The notes under the pieces: generated by a model
Databases searched by the model: none
What the model was told of the DNA's origin: nothing
Seen by the model: only the letters and a program-made list of their open reading frames with translations
Shown: positions 1-9,821 of the stretch, one piece after another
How the letters are laid out: the number at the start of each line of letters is the position of its first letter
Position numbering within the stretch: the first letter of the stretch is position 1
Program-made: the position numbers and the translations under genes
Assembly: GCA_001430745.1 (NCBI GenBank)
Contig: KQ482063.1
Span: 304,709 to 335,569 of the forward strand
Source of the DNA: Auxenochlorella pyrenoidosa
Lineage: Eukaryota > Chlorophyta > Trebouxiophyceae > Chlorellales > Chlorellaceae
Reading direction: 5' to 3'
Length of the DNA: 30,861 nt

Positions 1-1368
1 ATTGCTCTCCATGTGTGCCTAAGCCCCGTCCTTTGCGCGCGCCGTAATCTGGGGGCTCCCGCCCCTCCTTCTCCTCTTTCCTTTTTTTCCACATCCCGGG
101 ATTGAGTGCACGCATGAGTGTAGCAAGCTGCGAGCAGGGAATGTTGCATTCAGGTCGGTGACTGGTTGGCCGCGCTCTCATTCGTCCCCTTCAAGCTCGA
201 ACGGCGCTCTCCCACGATCCTCGCACCTTGTTCCCAATTTTTCGCCCAGATCTGAGCGTTGCCGCGGCCTTTGCTTGCACACACAACTTGCGATTGCTCG
301 GTGCCGCCCGCCATGGCGGCCTGCACTCGAAACAACATACGGATGCTGCTGGTCAATAAGTCGGATCTAGCCGTGATCGCGGAGGTGCAGGCGCTCCTGG
401 GCTCAGGCGAGTGCCTCCCCTTGGGCTTGCCAGAGGGTAGTTTCGCCAATCACGGCCGCTGGATCGTGGCCTGATATGGAACGGAAGCTGCCACAATGGC
501 CCGCCGCCGTCATCCTTCTGCCTCCTCACCGCTTACGCAACGCCGCTCCCGCCGGGGCGCAGGGCCTTCTGCACCGCCGCCCAAGCTGGTGGAGGGCCTC
601 TTTGCGCGCATCAAGTACAAGGGGGAGTATCATCTGCTCCTGGCCAGCCATCTGCGGCCCGCAGACGGCGGCGCACAGCCCGCCGTGGTGGTGCAGGCAA
701 GCTGCGCGCCTGCTCCCACCCTGCTATCATGCTACCTGAAAGCTGCGGCTTGTGCGGTCGGCAGCAAGCAGACAAGGCCGGCAGCACTGCTCTACTGGGT
801 GCATGCCTGCTTGATTATTGCTTGCTGACTTCTGTTCTGCACTCTGCGAGATGAACAGGGCCCCCGCTGCCTCGCGCCCCCGCAGGCGCCCAGCACAGTT
901 GCCGCTGCCGGCCGTGCGCTGCTGCAAGTGCCGCTCGCACCGTGTCTGGGACGGACCCCCTTGCCGACCCTCACTGGGAGACGGCAGGGCGGCAGGAGCT
1001 GGACCGTCTGCAGTCGGCCATGCGGCAGCTTGGGCAGGCGCTGCCGCTTGCTCAGGTGTGGGGGTTGAGGGAGGTAACGCAACTGCGCAACCTGAACAGG
1101 CATCGGCATCAGCCTCGTCGCTCCCTGCTTAAAAGAGCCGGCTGGCTGTGAGGCGCGGGAGTTTCCCTGACCCCACGCCAGGCTCTGCTGCTGGTGCGTT
1201 GCATGCGCGTGCGCCCACGCGGCTGCCTTTCCTGGGTGCAGGCGGCGGCGGCGGCCTGGCGGAAGCAGGCGGCGCTGCGATGGCATGCCGCGCACGGCAG
1301 GCAGCCGCCGGAGGAGCAGCAGGCCCTGCTGGAGCCCCTCTTGGCCGAGCTGCAGGATGCAGCCGGGA

Positions 1369-1371
1369 TAG
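1369..1371 (+). other. Premature TAG in copy 1 after the exon 3 frameshift
   Basis: With the 170-nt exon 3, exon 4 (from 1242) is read in phase 2 and meets TAG 43 codons later. In copy 2 the equivalent bases are read in another frame within GIAGMQEQ. Confidence 0.6.
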
Positions 1372-3019
1372 CCGGCATGCAGGAGCAACTGGAGGCTGCG
1401 GCAGAAGAGCAGCAACAGCAGCAGCAGCAGCCAGCAGAGTCGCCGCCTCAGCCGCCAGAGCAGGCAACACCGCAGCCCGCCACAGCACGCCCGGCAGGCG
1501 TGCACATGTCTGCGTTTGTGCCGGAGCGTGCAGCGCCCGCGGACGCTTGGCGCACCGTCCTTGCCAGCGCCGCGGGCAGCCTGCAGGCAATCGCTGCAGT
1601 GCCGGCCAACGGGCTGCAGCAGGACAGGGCTGCCGGGGCCCAACACATGTCGCCTCGCGAGCATGCCTCGCAAGCTGCACCAGCATCCCTGACGTCGCAC
1701 TCTCCGCAGCCCACTCCACGAGACGCTCTGCCGCGGCACCAAGAGGGCGCGCGCGCGGGCAGCAGCCGCCCCGCCCAGCTGCCCAGCGGGCCGGAGCCGT
1801 GCCTCGCCCCTGCGCTTGTGCGGCACCACACCGGCCCCAGGGCAGGCACCAGCGAGTGGCTGCTGACCAGCCGCACAGTGTTCCTGGCCGGGCTGCAGCG
1901 CGGCATCGATGAGCAGGCAGCGCAGGCGCTTGTGGAGGGGCTGGCACGGGGAGTGGGGGCAAAAGGTGGGCTCGGCGAGCTGCCCGGCTGGCTGGGGACA
2001 GGCCCTGGGGACAGGCCTGCCGCTGCTGCAGGCGCTTGGATCCCGCTTCGCGCCGCCAGTTGTTGTCCCATGGCTTTGAGTTCGGGGGAGCCTGCGCTGC
2101 TGTTTGCTGCACCGCCGGCGATTTTTAACCATTAAAATATTCGCCAGTGCGTGGTCATACAGCCTGGGGACCTGATATCACACGTGTCGTTGTCGCCCGC
2201 CGTGGGCTGCCCACCATGCCGCCTTGCGCGTGTGTGCCCGCCCGCATGCCACCTGACACGCCGCCGCCAGACGCGTGCGCCTGCACCCGAATCGCCCTCC
2301 TTTCCAACCTGCCCCCCCCTCAGAGGTGGTGTTGCTCAGTGGCGACCAAATTCAATGTATGTTCAGTGAATTAAATAAACCCTGAAGCCTCCCCTCCAAA
2401 GCAGTGGTGGACGTGACGCTCCAGCGAGGGGACTTTCGAGGCGACTTTGCGTTTGTGATGCTGGAGAATGCGGCGCACGCGGCGGCAGCCATCGAGCAGC
2501 TGCAGGGCGTCGACCTTGGGGTGAGGGCTGGTGTCGCTCTGCCTGCCGCCCACCCTGCTGCTGGGCTGGGCGGTCGACCTTGGGGTGGGGTTGCACATGC
2601 TGTTGCCCCGCTGGCTGCTGGCCTCATTGCTGCACTGGCTGGTGACGGCACCGTGCCTGCTGCCGCCCGCGTCATCGGGCTGGCTGGCAAAGGGCGATGT
2701 GCCTGTTACCGCTCCGGGTGCGGGCCTGGCTGTGTTGCCCGACCCACGGCGCCGGGGTGCTGAGAGGGCAGGGTCTGGCGCTGCCTGGCATGCCACCTGG
2801 GTGCTTGCTGTGCATTTCACCGGCCGCCGCCCCAGCTGCACCCCCCGGCTCGCCTCCAGGAGCAAGGCAGCGCGCACTATAGCCGCCGCGCCTTCCTGCG
2901 CCCCCAAGGGAATGCTGTGGAGCGCCTCTCCCGGCAGCGGCCCGACGAGGCAGCCGCCGCACAGCGCAGGCTGGCTGCCCTCGTGGCCGGCGCCGGAGCG
3001 GAGCGACCGGCAGGCTCGG

Positions 3020-3310
3020 GACGCGCAGAAGCTGAGCGCAGGCGCAGCCGCAGCAGGAGCAGGGGCAGAGGCCGCCGCAGCCGCAGCAGAAGCAAGGACA
3101 GGGGGCGCCGCAGCCGCAGCAGGAGCAGGGGCAGAGGCCGGCGCAGCAGGAGCCGCAGCCGCAGCAAGGGCAGGGGCAGGGCACTGGGAGACCCTCGTGA
3201 GCGCCGGCGCAGCCCCAGCTGCAGCGGGCGCAGGGACGGCAGAGAGCGGGGCCAGCCTGGGCGTCGTCATAGCCGCAGCAGGAGCAGGAACAGGAGCAGA
3301 GGCAGGCTGA
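3020..3310 (+). repeat. RS-domain coding repeat, copy 1
   Basis: Imperfect repeats of AGCCGCAGCAGGAGC type encode RSRSRS and GRGRRSRSRS units. The G/C- and A/G-rich periodicity keeps several frames open on both strands, which explains long but meaningless overlapping reading frames here. Confidence 0.9.
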
Positions 3311-4560
3311 GAAGTGGCAGCCCTGGGCAGCGCCAGGGCCAGGACACCCGTCAGCGGGGCCCGCTGCCGCAGCGGGGCCCGGGCCCACCGCCCCCGCAGC
3401 CGCCGCAGCCTGGCCTGGGTCCTGGCCCGGGCCGCGCCGCTGTGCCGCCCCCCGGCGAGCCCCTGCTGGCTCCTGTGCTTGTGTGGCACCGAGCCGGCCA
3501 GCAGGAGTGGGTGCTGACCGGAAGCAAGGTGTTCGTAAGCGGGCTGTCGCGCTGCGTTGACCGCGCCCAGCTTGCTGACGACCTGCGGGCGGCGGCAGAG
3601 CGCGCGGGAGGCACAGGTGAATGGTGCAGCCGCCGCGCCCTGCCGCATGGTCTTGTGCTGCGCTTCGCGCCGCGCAGGCTCCTGGCCGCATGCTGCTGTG
3701 CCGACCCCTCGCCGGCTGCGGAGCGCGCGCCCCCCTTCCCCCCCCCCCACCACCCCACCACCCACCCACCCACCCACACCACCCCCTGCAGTGCTCGGCT
3801 GCTGCATCGAACTCGGCGACCAGCGGGGGCACATTGGGCGCCTTGAGATGGCGACGGCCCGCGAGGCTGCCATGCTCATCGAGCGCCTGCAGCACTTCAA
3901 CGTGAGCGGGTCCCCGCCGCCGCCGCAGCAGCAGCTCTGCAGCGCGGGCGCCGCGGGGGGCGCGCTCGCTGCTGTGCTGCAGGCGCGCCTGGCCAGCGGG
4001 GGCTGTGCCGCTGTGCAGCATAGCGCCCACCTGCAGCGCCTGCCAAACGCAGAGGCCGTCAACCCCCCACCCCCGCGTGACCAACCCTGCGCTGCGCTGT
4101 GCGTGCCCATGCCCGCCCCGCAGCTGCACAACCGCTCCCTGTTCTTCGGTCCGGAGCGCAGCCAGGTGCGGGCCCTCCAGGAGCAGCACCCGCAGGAGGC
4201 CAGCACCGCAGAGTACGTGAGGATGGCATGCGCGGCGGGCGCGCCGCCGCCGCAGCACGCGGTGTCGGGCGGCGATGCGCAGCGGCCAGGCTGGGGTTGG
4301 GAGGCCGGGCCCGGGCCCAGGCGGCTTGGGCTCTGGTGATGGGCTTGCGCTCGCAGGAGCTTGCCATGCTGGGGCTGGAACAGGCCGGGGGTAGCAGATC
4401 GGCTGCCGGCGGCGGGTTGCCGCGGCCACCACTGAGCACAAAATACGTCTCGGCCCGCGGGCAGGGTGGCAGGGCTGGCTGCCGCCGTCGATTGCCTGCG
4501 CCGGCTTGTTACCTGTCTCGTGCCCCGCGTGGCCGACGTCGCCTCATTCTGCTCTCTCAC

Positions 4561-4565
4561 TGTAA
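4561..4565 (+). terminator. Polyadenylation signal TGTAA, RRM/RS copy 1
   Basis: TGTAA lies about 220 nt after the proposed stop at 4337-4339 and is conserved, with flanking bases, in copy 2. UGUAA is the usual green-algal polyadenylation signal. Confidence 0.7.
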
Positions 4566-4945
4566 AGCCATGCATGCAGTGGGCCAAGCATGAAGAGGAG
4601 AATGCTTCAGCGTTGCATTCTGGGGGGGGACTGAGGCACTGGGAAGGCCCGGCTGCTGTGGTCCTTGCCATTGTGAGCATCTTTGCGCCCCATTCGACTT
4701 ACTTATTGGCAACTGCTCGTCGCAACATAGTTGATGAGTTGGGCAAACGGTGAGCAGGGAATGTTGCATTCAGGTCAGTGACTAGGTTGGCGGCGCACCG
4801 AGGGACCATCCGTCCTTGTCATGATCGATCGCCGCTCTCCCGCGATGCCCGAACCTTGTTCACACCGGTTTTGGCCCCGCCGCTGAGCGCTGCAGCGGCC
4901 TTCAGTGGCGCGGTCTGACTTGCGAGTTCTCTACGCCGCCCCGCC

Positions 4946-7900
4946 ATGGCGGCCTGCAGTCGAAACAACATACGGATGCTGCTGGTCAACAAATCGGACC
5001 TAGGCATGATCGCCGAGGTGCAGGCGCTGCTGGGCTCAGGCGAGTGCCTCCCCTGGGGCTTGCCTGGCCAAATGCGGCTGCTGGATCGCGGCCTAATGTT
5101 CAGGAAAGCTGTCACAATGGCCCGCCGCCGTCACCCTGCTGCCGCCTCACCGCGCACGTAACGCCGCTCCCGTCGGGTTGCAGGGCCTTCCGCTCCGCCG
5201 CCCAACCTGGTGCAGGGCCTCTTCGCACGCATTAAGTACAAGGGGGAGTACCACCTGCTCCTGATCAGCCATTTGCTGCCTGCAGACAATGGCGGCGCAC
5301 AGCCCGCCGTGGCGGTGCAGGCAAGCTGCCCAGTTCCTGCTGCCTGAAGGCTGCAGCCCGTGCGGTTGGCAGCAAACAAAACATGCTGGCAGCGCTGCTC
5401 TGCTGGGTGCACGCCTGCTTTGCGCTCACTTTTCGACTTGTTCTGCAATCTGCAACTTAATCACGATGGCCAGGGCCCCTGGTGCCTTGCGCCTGTGCAG
5501 GCACCCAGCACAGCTGCCGCTGCCGGCCGTGCGCTGCTGCAAGTGCCGCTCGCAGCCGTGTCGGGCACCGACCCCCTGGCCGACCCTCGCTGGGCGACGG
5601 CAGGGCGGCAGGAGCTGGGCAGGCTGCAGTCGGCCATGCAGCAGCTTGGGCAAGCGCTGCCGCTCGACCAGGTGTGGGGTTGAGGGAGCTGAGGCGACTG
5701 GGCAGCCGTGACAGCATCGCCGCCTCACGCCGTGCCCCAAGAACGGGCAGGCCGTGAGGCGCCGGCATGCCCCTGCCCTGCCAGGCTCTGCTGCTGGTGT
5801 GTTGCACGCGCGTGCGCCCACTCGGCTGCGTTTCTTTGGTGCAGGCGGCGGCGGCGGCCTGGCGGAGGCAGGCGGCGCTGCGCTGGCATGCGCAGCATGG
5901 GCGCCATCCGCCGGAGGAGCAGCAGGCCCTGCTGGGGCCCCTCTTAGCCGAGCTGCAGGATGCAGCCGGGATAGCCGGCATGCAGGAGCAAATGGAGGCT
6001 GCGGCGGGAGAGCAGCATCAGCAGCAGCCAGCAGAGCCGCAGCCAGAACAGCCAGCGGGCCAACCCGCAAGAGCGCGCCCAGCAGGCATGCGGGCGCCTG
6101 CGGCCCTGCCAGCGCCTGCGGCACCGGCGGGTGCCCAGCGCGCCGCCCCTGCCAGCGCCACGGGCAGCCTGCAGGCGACTGCCGTGGTGCCGGGCAACGG
6201 TCTGCAGCAGGACGGGCCCGCCAACGCCCGCCACACGCCGCCTCGCCAGCGTGCCTCGGAAGCCGCACCGGCATCCCTGGCGTCGCACTCCCCGCAGCTC
6301 ACTGGGCAGGCCGCTCTGCCGCCGCAGCGCCGAGAGGACGCCCGGCAGGGCAGCAGCCGCGCCTCGCAGCGCGCCGCCCAGCTGCCCAGCGGGCCAGAGC
6401 CGCGCCTCGTCCCGGTGCGTGTCCGGTACCGCACCGGCCTCAGGGCCGGCACCAGCGAGTGGCTGCTCACCGACCGCACAGTGTTCCTGGCCGGGCTGCG
6501 GAACGGCATCGATGAGCAGACAGCGCAGGCGGTTGTGGAGAGGCTGATGCAGGATGTGGGCGCCAAGGGTGAGCTCCGCCAGCTGCTGGCCGTGGAGCCT
6601 GGACCATGCCTGCCTGCGCCTGGGGACCTCATTCCCACGCGTGTTCGTGTGGACAACCAGGGTCGCCCACCGCGCTGCCTTGCGCCTGCGCGACCGCATG
6701 CCAGCCGACTCACCGCCGCCGGGTGTGTGCGCCTGAAACGCCTCCCTCCCTCATGCTTCTCCCCTCAAAGCAGTGGTGGATGTGAGCGTCAAGCCAGGGG
6801 ACCATCGAGGCGACTGCGCGTATCTGATTCTGGAGAACGCGGCGCATGCGGCGGCAGCCATCGAGCAGCTGCAGGCCGTCGACCTTGGGGTGAGGGCTGG
6901 TGTTGCTTTGCCTGCTGCTCGCCCTGCTGCTGGGGTGGGCGGTCGACCTTGGGGTGGGGTGGCACACGTTGGTGCCCTGCCCACTGCTTGCCTCGCTGCC
7001 GGCTCTGTTGTCTGACCCAGAGCCAGGATGCTGAGGGAGCAGAGCCTGGTGCTGCCTGGCACGAGGGTGGCAGCCACGAGGGTGCTTGCGTTTTGGTTCG
7101 CTGACTGCCCCTCCTGCTGCAAGCTCGCCCTCCTTCAGGAGCCTGGGGCCACACGCTATGGCCGCCGCGCCTTCCTGCGCCCGCAAGGGAATGCTGTGGA
7201 GCGCACCTCCCGGCTGTGGCCTGACGAAGCAGCCGCTGCGCAGCGCAGGCTGGCGGCCCTGGCGGCCGGCGCCGGCGCGGCGCGGCCGGCAGGCTCGGGA
7301 CCTGCAGGCGGCGAGCGCCGGCGCAGCCGCAGCAGGAGCAGAGTCAGAGGCCGCGGCAGCCGCAGCAGGAGCCGCAGCCGCAGCAGGAGCAGGGCGTTTG
7401 GGGACCCTCGCAAGCGCCGGCGCAGCCGCAGCCGCAGCCGCAGCCAGAGCAGGGGCAGGAGCCGGGCAGTTGGGGACTTGTACAAGCGCCGGCGCAGCCG
7501 CAGCCGCAGCCGCAGCCAGAGCAGGAGCAGGAGCCGGGCAGTTGGGGACTTGTACAAGCGCCAGCGCAGCCGCAGCCGCAGCGGGCGCAGGGACACCAGA
7601 GACCATGGCCAGCCAGGGCGGCGGCGCAGCCGCAGCCGCAGCAGGAGCAGAAACAGGAGCAGGAGCAGAAGCAGGCTGAGAAGCGGCAGCCCTGGGCTGA
7701 GGCAGGGCCTGGACACACATCAGCGGGGCCCTCTGCCACAGTGGGGCCAGGGCCCACCGCCGCCGCAGCCGCCGCCGCCTGGCCTGGCCCCCGGTCCGGG
7801 TCGCGCCCCTGCGCCGCCCCCCGGCGAGCCCCTGCTGGCCCCGGTGCTCATGCAGCACAGGAGCGGCCAGACGGAGTGGCTGCTGACCGGGAACGAACTG

Positions 7901-8935
7901 TTTGTGAGCGGGCTCTCGCACGGCGTTGGCCCCGCCCGGCTGGCTGAGGACCTTCGGGCAGCGGCACAGCGTGCGGGAGGCACAGGTGAAAGCGCGGGCG
8001 TCGCGCCCTGCCGCATTGTTTGGTGCACCATGCGGGCGCTGGCGGAGGCCTCGCGGCTGCTTGTGCGCCACACCCAGCCTGCTCTGCTCTGGCACAGGGT
8101 GTGTGCGCTCACGCAGCATGGCGTGGGCAGCGTGCAGGGCGCACGCGCGCGGCTGGCATGCGCATGCGCGTCCGTGCCGGGCAGCGTCGCGCACTCAGCC
8201 TGTTGCTGCCCAGCCTGTCACCGCGCCTGGCTCTGCACGTAGCCTGCTGCTGCGCCCAGTCGACTTTTGTCTCTCGGTGGGGAGCAGCGTGCAGGCTGGG
8301 CTGCGCCCCGCAGCGCGTCGAGCTCTGGCTGCATGCTGCCGCGCCGCCCCCTCGCCGGCGCCGCCCCACCGTGCGGCCTGCTGCCCTGCCTGCAGTGCTC
8401 AGCTGCCGCATCGAGCGCGGCGACCACCGAGGAGATATCGGCCTGCTCCAGCTGGCGACAGCCCGCGAGGCTGCCATGGTCATCGAGCGCCTGCAGCACC
8501 TGAGGGTGAGCGGCGCCAGGCCGCCAGGCCGCCGAGGCTGCACGTGCTGCACGCGTTGTGCCGCCGCCGCGGCTCTGCAGCGCGTGCAGCGTGGGCGGGC
8601 GTACGCATCCATCTGCACCGCCTGCCTGCCACAGAGGCCTCTGGCCCCCGCCGCCCTTGTCCCCCCAACTTCCCACCTGCGCTGCGCTGTGTGCGCCCCC
8701 GCCCGCCCCGCAGCTGCACAACCGCGCCCTGTTCTTCCGGCCAGAGCGCAGCCATGTGCAGGCCATCCAGGCGCAGCACCCGCAGGAGGCCAGCACCGCA
8801 GAGTACGTGAGGATTGCGTGCGAGGCGGGCGCGGCGCCGCCGCCGCACCTTGTGCCCGGCGAGCACCTGCAGCGGCCGGGGCCGGGCTGGGAGGCCGGGC
8901 CCGAGCCCGGGCCCGGCCGGCCTGGGCGCTGGTGA
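4946..8935 (+). CDS. RRM / arginine-serine-rich protein, copy 2 (Plus3-like, RRM, RS, RRM)
   Basis: Proposed exons: 4946-5039, 5184-5320, 5501-5671, 5845-6568, 6774-6889, 7139-7985, 8396-8505, 8714-8935. All phases agree and total 2421 nt (806 aa). Residues about 5-115 resemble a Plus3 domain (weak call, by eye). About 134-185 are helical and Q-rich. RRM1 is about 335-425 (RNP2 VFLAGL). The RS domain is about 470-600 with many RSRSRS runs. A Pro-rich linker follows, then RRM2 at about 660-745. The last exon reads through a possible donor (TAC|GTGAGG) to a stop whose position, after a final Trp, is the same in both copies; this supports the stop chosen here. RRM plus RS composition is typical of splicing or mRNA-processing factors; that role is inferred. 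RNP1 aromatics are partly lost in RRM1 and absent in RRM2. No family name recognised. Confidence 0.78.
7310..7690 (+). repeat. RS-domain coding repeat, copy 2, with a 72-bp tandem repeat
   Basis: RS-rich coding sequence. Within it, about 7450-7595 holds two copies of a 72-bp (24-codon) unit built around SRAVGDLYKR followed by an RSRSRSRS run. A third, degenerate relative (SRAFGDPRKR) precedes it near 7387. Copy 1 has only one weak counterpart (RALGDPRERR), so this is an expansion after the gene duplication. Confidence 0.88.
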
Positions 8936-9128
8936 GAGGCTTGCCGACGCAGGAGCTTGCCATGCTGGGGCTGGAAGAGGCGGGGGGAGCAGGCTGGCCT
9001 CCAGCAGCGCAGTCCCCCAGCGGCCGCTCCTGTTCGCACAAAAATGTCGGCCGGCAGGGCAGGCAGCTGGGCCGGCTTGCCACTTATGCCATGCCCCACG
9101 TGACCTGCCACCTGATGCTCTTTTCAAT

Positions 9129-9133
9129 TGTAA
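9129..9133 (+). terminator. Polyadenylation signal TGTAA, RRM/RS copy 2
   Basis: TGTAA about 195 nt after the stop at 8933-8935, in the same context as copy 1. A second TGTAA at 9402-9406 could be a weaker distal site. Confidence 0.7.
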
Positions 9134-9195
9134 AGCCATGCATGCAGTGGGCAAAGCAGGCACGGAACAATGATTCAGTGTTGCATTCCGGGGTA

Positions 9196-9821
9196 CTTAT
9201 GTGTGAGCAAGTGCCCACCGCACATCGGGCCCATCATGGATTCCCGCCAATACCCCGGGGGGCCTTGCAGAAAGGCCCAGTATGGTCTCAACTGAGCGCA
9301 GAAGCTTGGCAACATGAGCAGGACTACAGAAGCTCCCGGCAAGCAACGTGGACAGGACTAAGGTCTCGTTGTTGGCGGCCCTGTCTGTGCCACAGCTGAA
9401 GTGTAATGTCATGCAACGCCCGCACCAAGCTCTGAGGGGTGGCCTTGGATCCTTCCCATCAGTGACTTCGTCGCTGGTGGGATCGCTGGCAAGCCGCCCA
9501 GCTCAGTGTGCACCCTTGCCACCTGCCGGTGGCTGGTGTCGCGTTTGACACGGTTGTTGAGGGGTTCCAGGCACCCCTGCCTGTGGACACCCGGAGCTCT
9601 TACATGCTGCTTCTGTGCATGCACACAACGCCCTGCAGCGGCTCTGGTGTTTGCAGGCAAGGCGCCGGCTGGGCGCCGCCCTCGGGGCAGCGGCCGGACA
9701 GCCCTGCCGCGCAGCTCGTCACCTCCGCCTTCAGCTGCAGGCTGTGCTGCAGCTTCAGCTGCAGGCCAGCGGGGCGCTGCCCCGGCTGGGGCACTTTCTC
9801 GGCGCTCGCTTTGAGCGCTGC
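9196..9821. other. Convergent intergenic region
   Basis: This lies between the 3' end of RRM/RS copy 2 and the stop of the minus-strand helical-repeat gene. I see only 3' flanking sequence: TGTAA on the plus strand at 9402-9406, and its complement (a minus-strand signal) at 9600-9604. No additional gene is supported. Confidence 0.5.
9600..9604 (-). terminator. Polyadenylation signal TGTAA, minus-strand helical-repeat gene
   Basis: TTACA on the plus strand reads TGTAA on the minus strand, about 220 nt beyond the proposed stop at 9822-9824. This is a normal 3' UTR length for the window. Confidence 0.6.

Larger units (their letters stand above)
313..4339 (+). pseudogene. RRM / arginine-serine-rich protein, copy 1, with a 1-nt deletion in exon 3
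   Basis: Proposed exons: 313-406, 563-696, 886-1055, 1242-1965, 2405-2520, 2860-3616, 3792-3901, 4124-4339 (TGA). The start is the ATG in GCCATGGCGG. Domain order: a Plus3-like N-terminus (LVEGLFARIKYKGEYHLLL), a Q-rich helical part, RRM1 (RNP2 VFLAGL in exon 4, RNP1-like RGDFAFVML in exon 5), an RS domain at about 3020-3310, a Pro-rich linker, and RRM2 (VFVSGL). The role is probably nuclear RNA processing, inferred from RRM plus RS. Exon 3 is 170 nt against 171 in copy 2. A G is missing near 938 (GCACCGTG against GCAGCCGTG), which shifts the frame into a TAG at 1369-1371 in exon 4. Everything downstream is open in the original frame, so this is a recent lesion, a sequence error, or a gene using another start. 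Calling it a pseudogene is provisional. Confidence 0.6.
131..4635 (+). repeat. Tandem gene duplication, unit 1
   Basis: This segment and 4750-9195 align along their whole length: the upstream region starting GAGCAGGGAATGTTGCATTC, every exon, most intron boundaries, and the 3' end around TGTAAAGCCATGCATGCAG. Similarity begins near 131/4750 and fades near 4635/9195, so the unit is about 4.5 kb and includes promoter and polyadenylation signal. Exons are close to identical by eye; long stretches of intron have diverged. The arrangement is head-to-tail. Confidence 0.93.
4750..9195 (+). repeat. Tandem gene duplication, unit 2
   Basis: Second unit of the head-to-tail duplication described for 131-4635. 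It keeps the same eight-exon layout, with exons 4, 5 and 7 of exactly the same length (724, 116 and 110 nt). It differs mainly in exon 6 (847 against 757 nt) through expansion of the arginine/serine repeat. Confidence 0.93.

Noticed and set aside
407..885. GC donors of RRM/RS introns 1 and 2 as firm GC-AG cases
   Set aside because: GT alternatives exist: GAGG|GTAGTT in copy 1 for intron 1, and GTGGTG|GTGCAG or its copy 2 equivalent for intron 2. They fit the phase and only change a few residues, so these are listed as possible and not counted as evidence.
2371..4680. 769-codon open frame on the minus strand opposite RRM/RS copy 1
   Set aside because: It is low-complexity Ala/Pro/Arg, lies antisense to the RS and RRM exons, and results from high GC and the codon periodicity of the RS repeats. 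No domain is visible.
6710..8194. 494-codon open frame on the minus strand opposite RRM/RS copy 2
   Set aside because: Same cause: the complement of the RS repeat gives Ala/Pro runs; no conserved motif.
8936..9399. Extra terminal exon for RRM/RS copy 2 after the donor-like TAC|GTGAGG (acceptor near 8950)
   Set aside because: The frame runs through the conserved TGTAA signal without a stop, and the copies end differently. Reading through instead gives a stop at the same place (after Trp) in both copies.
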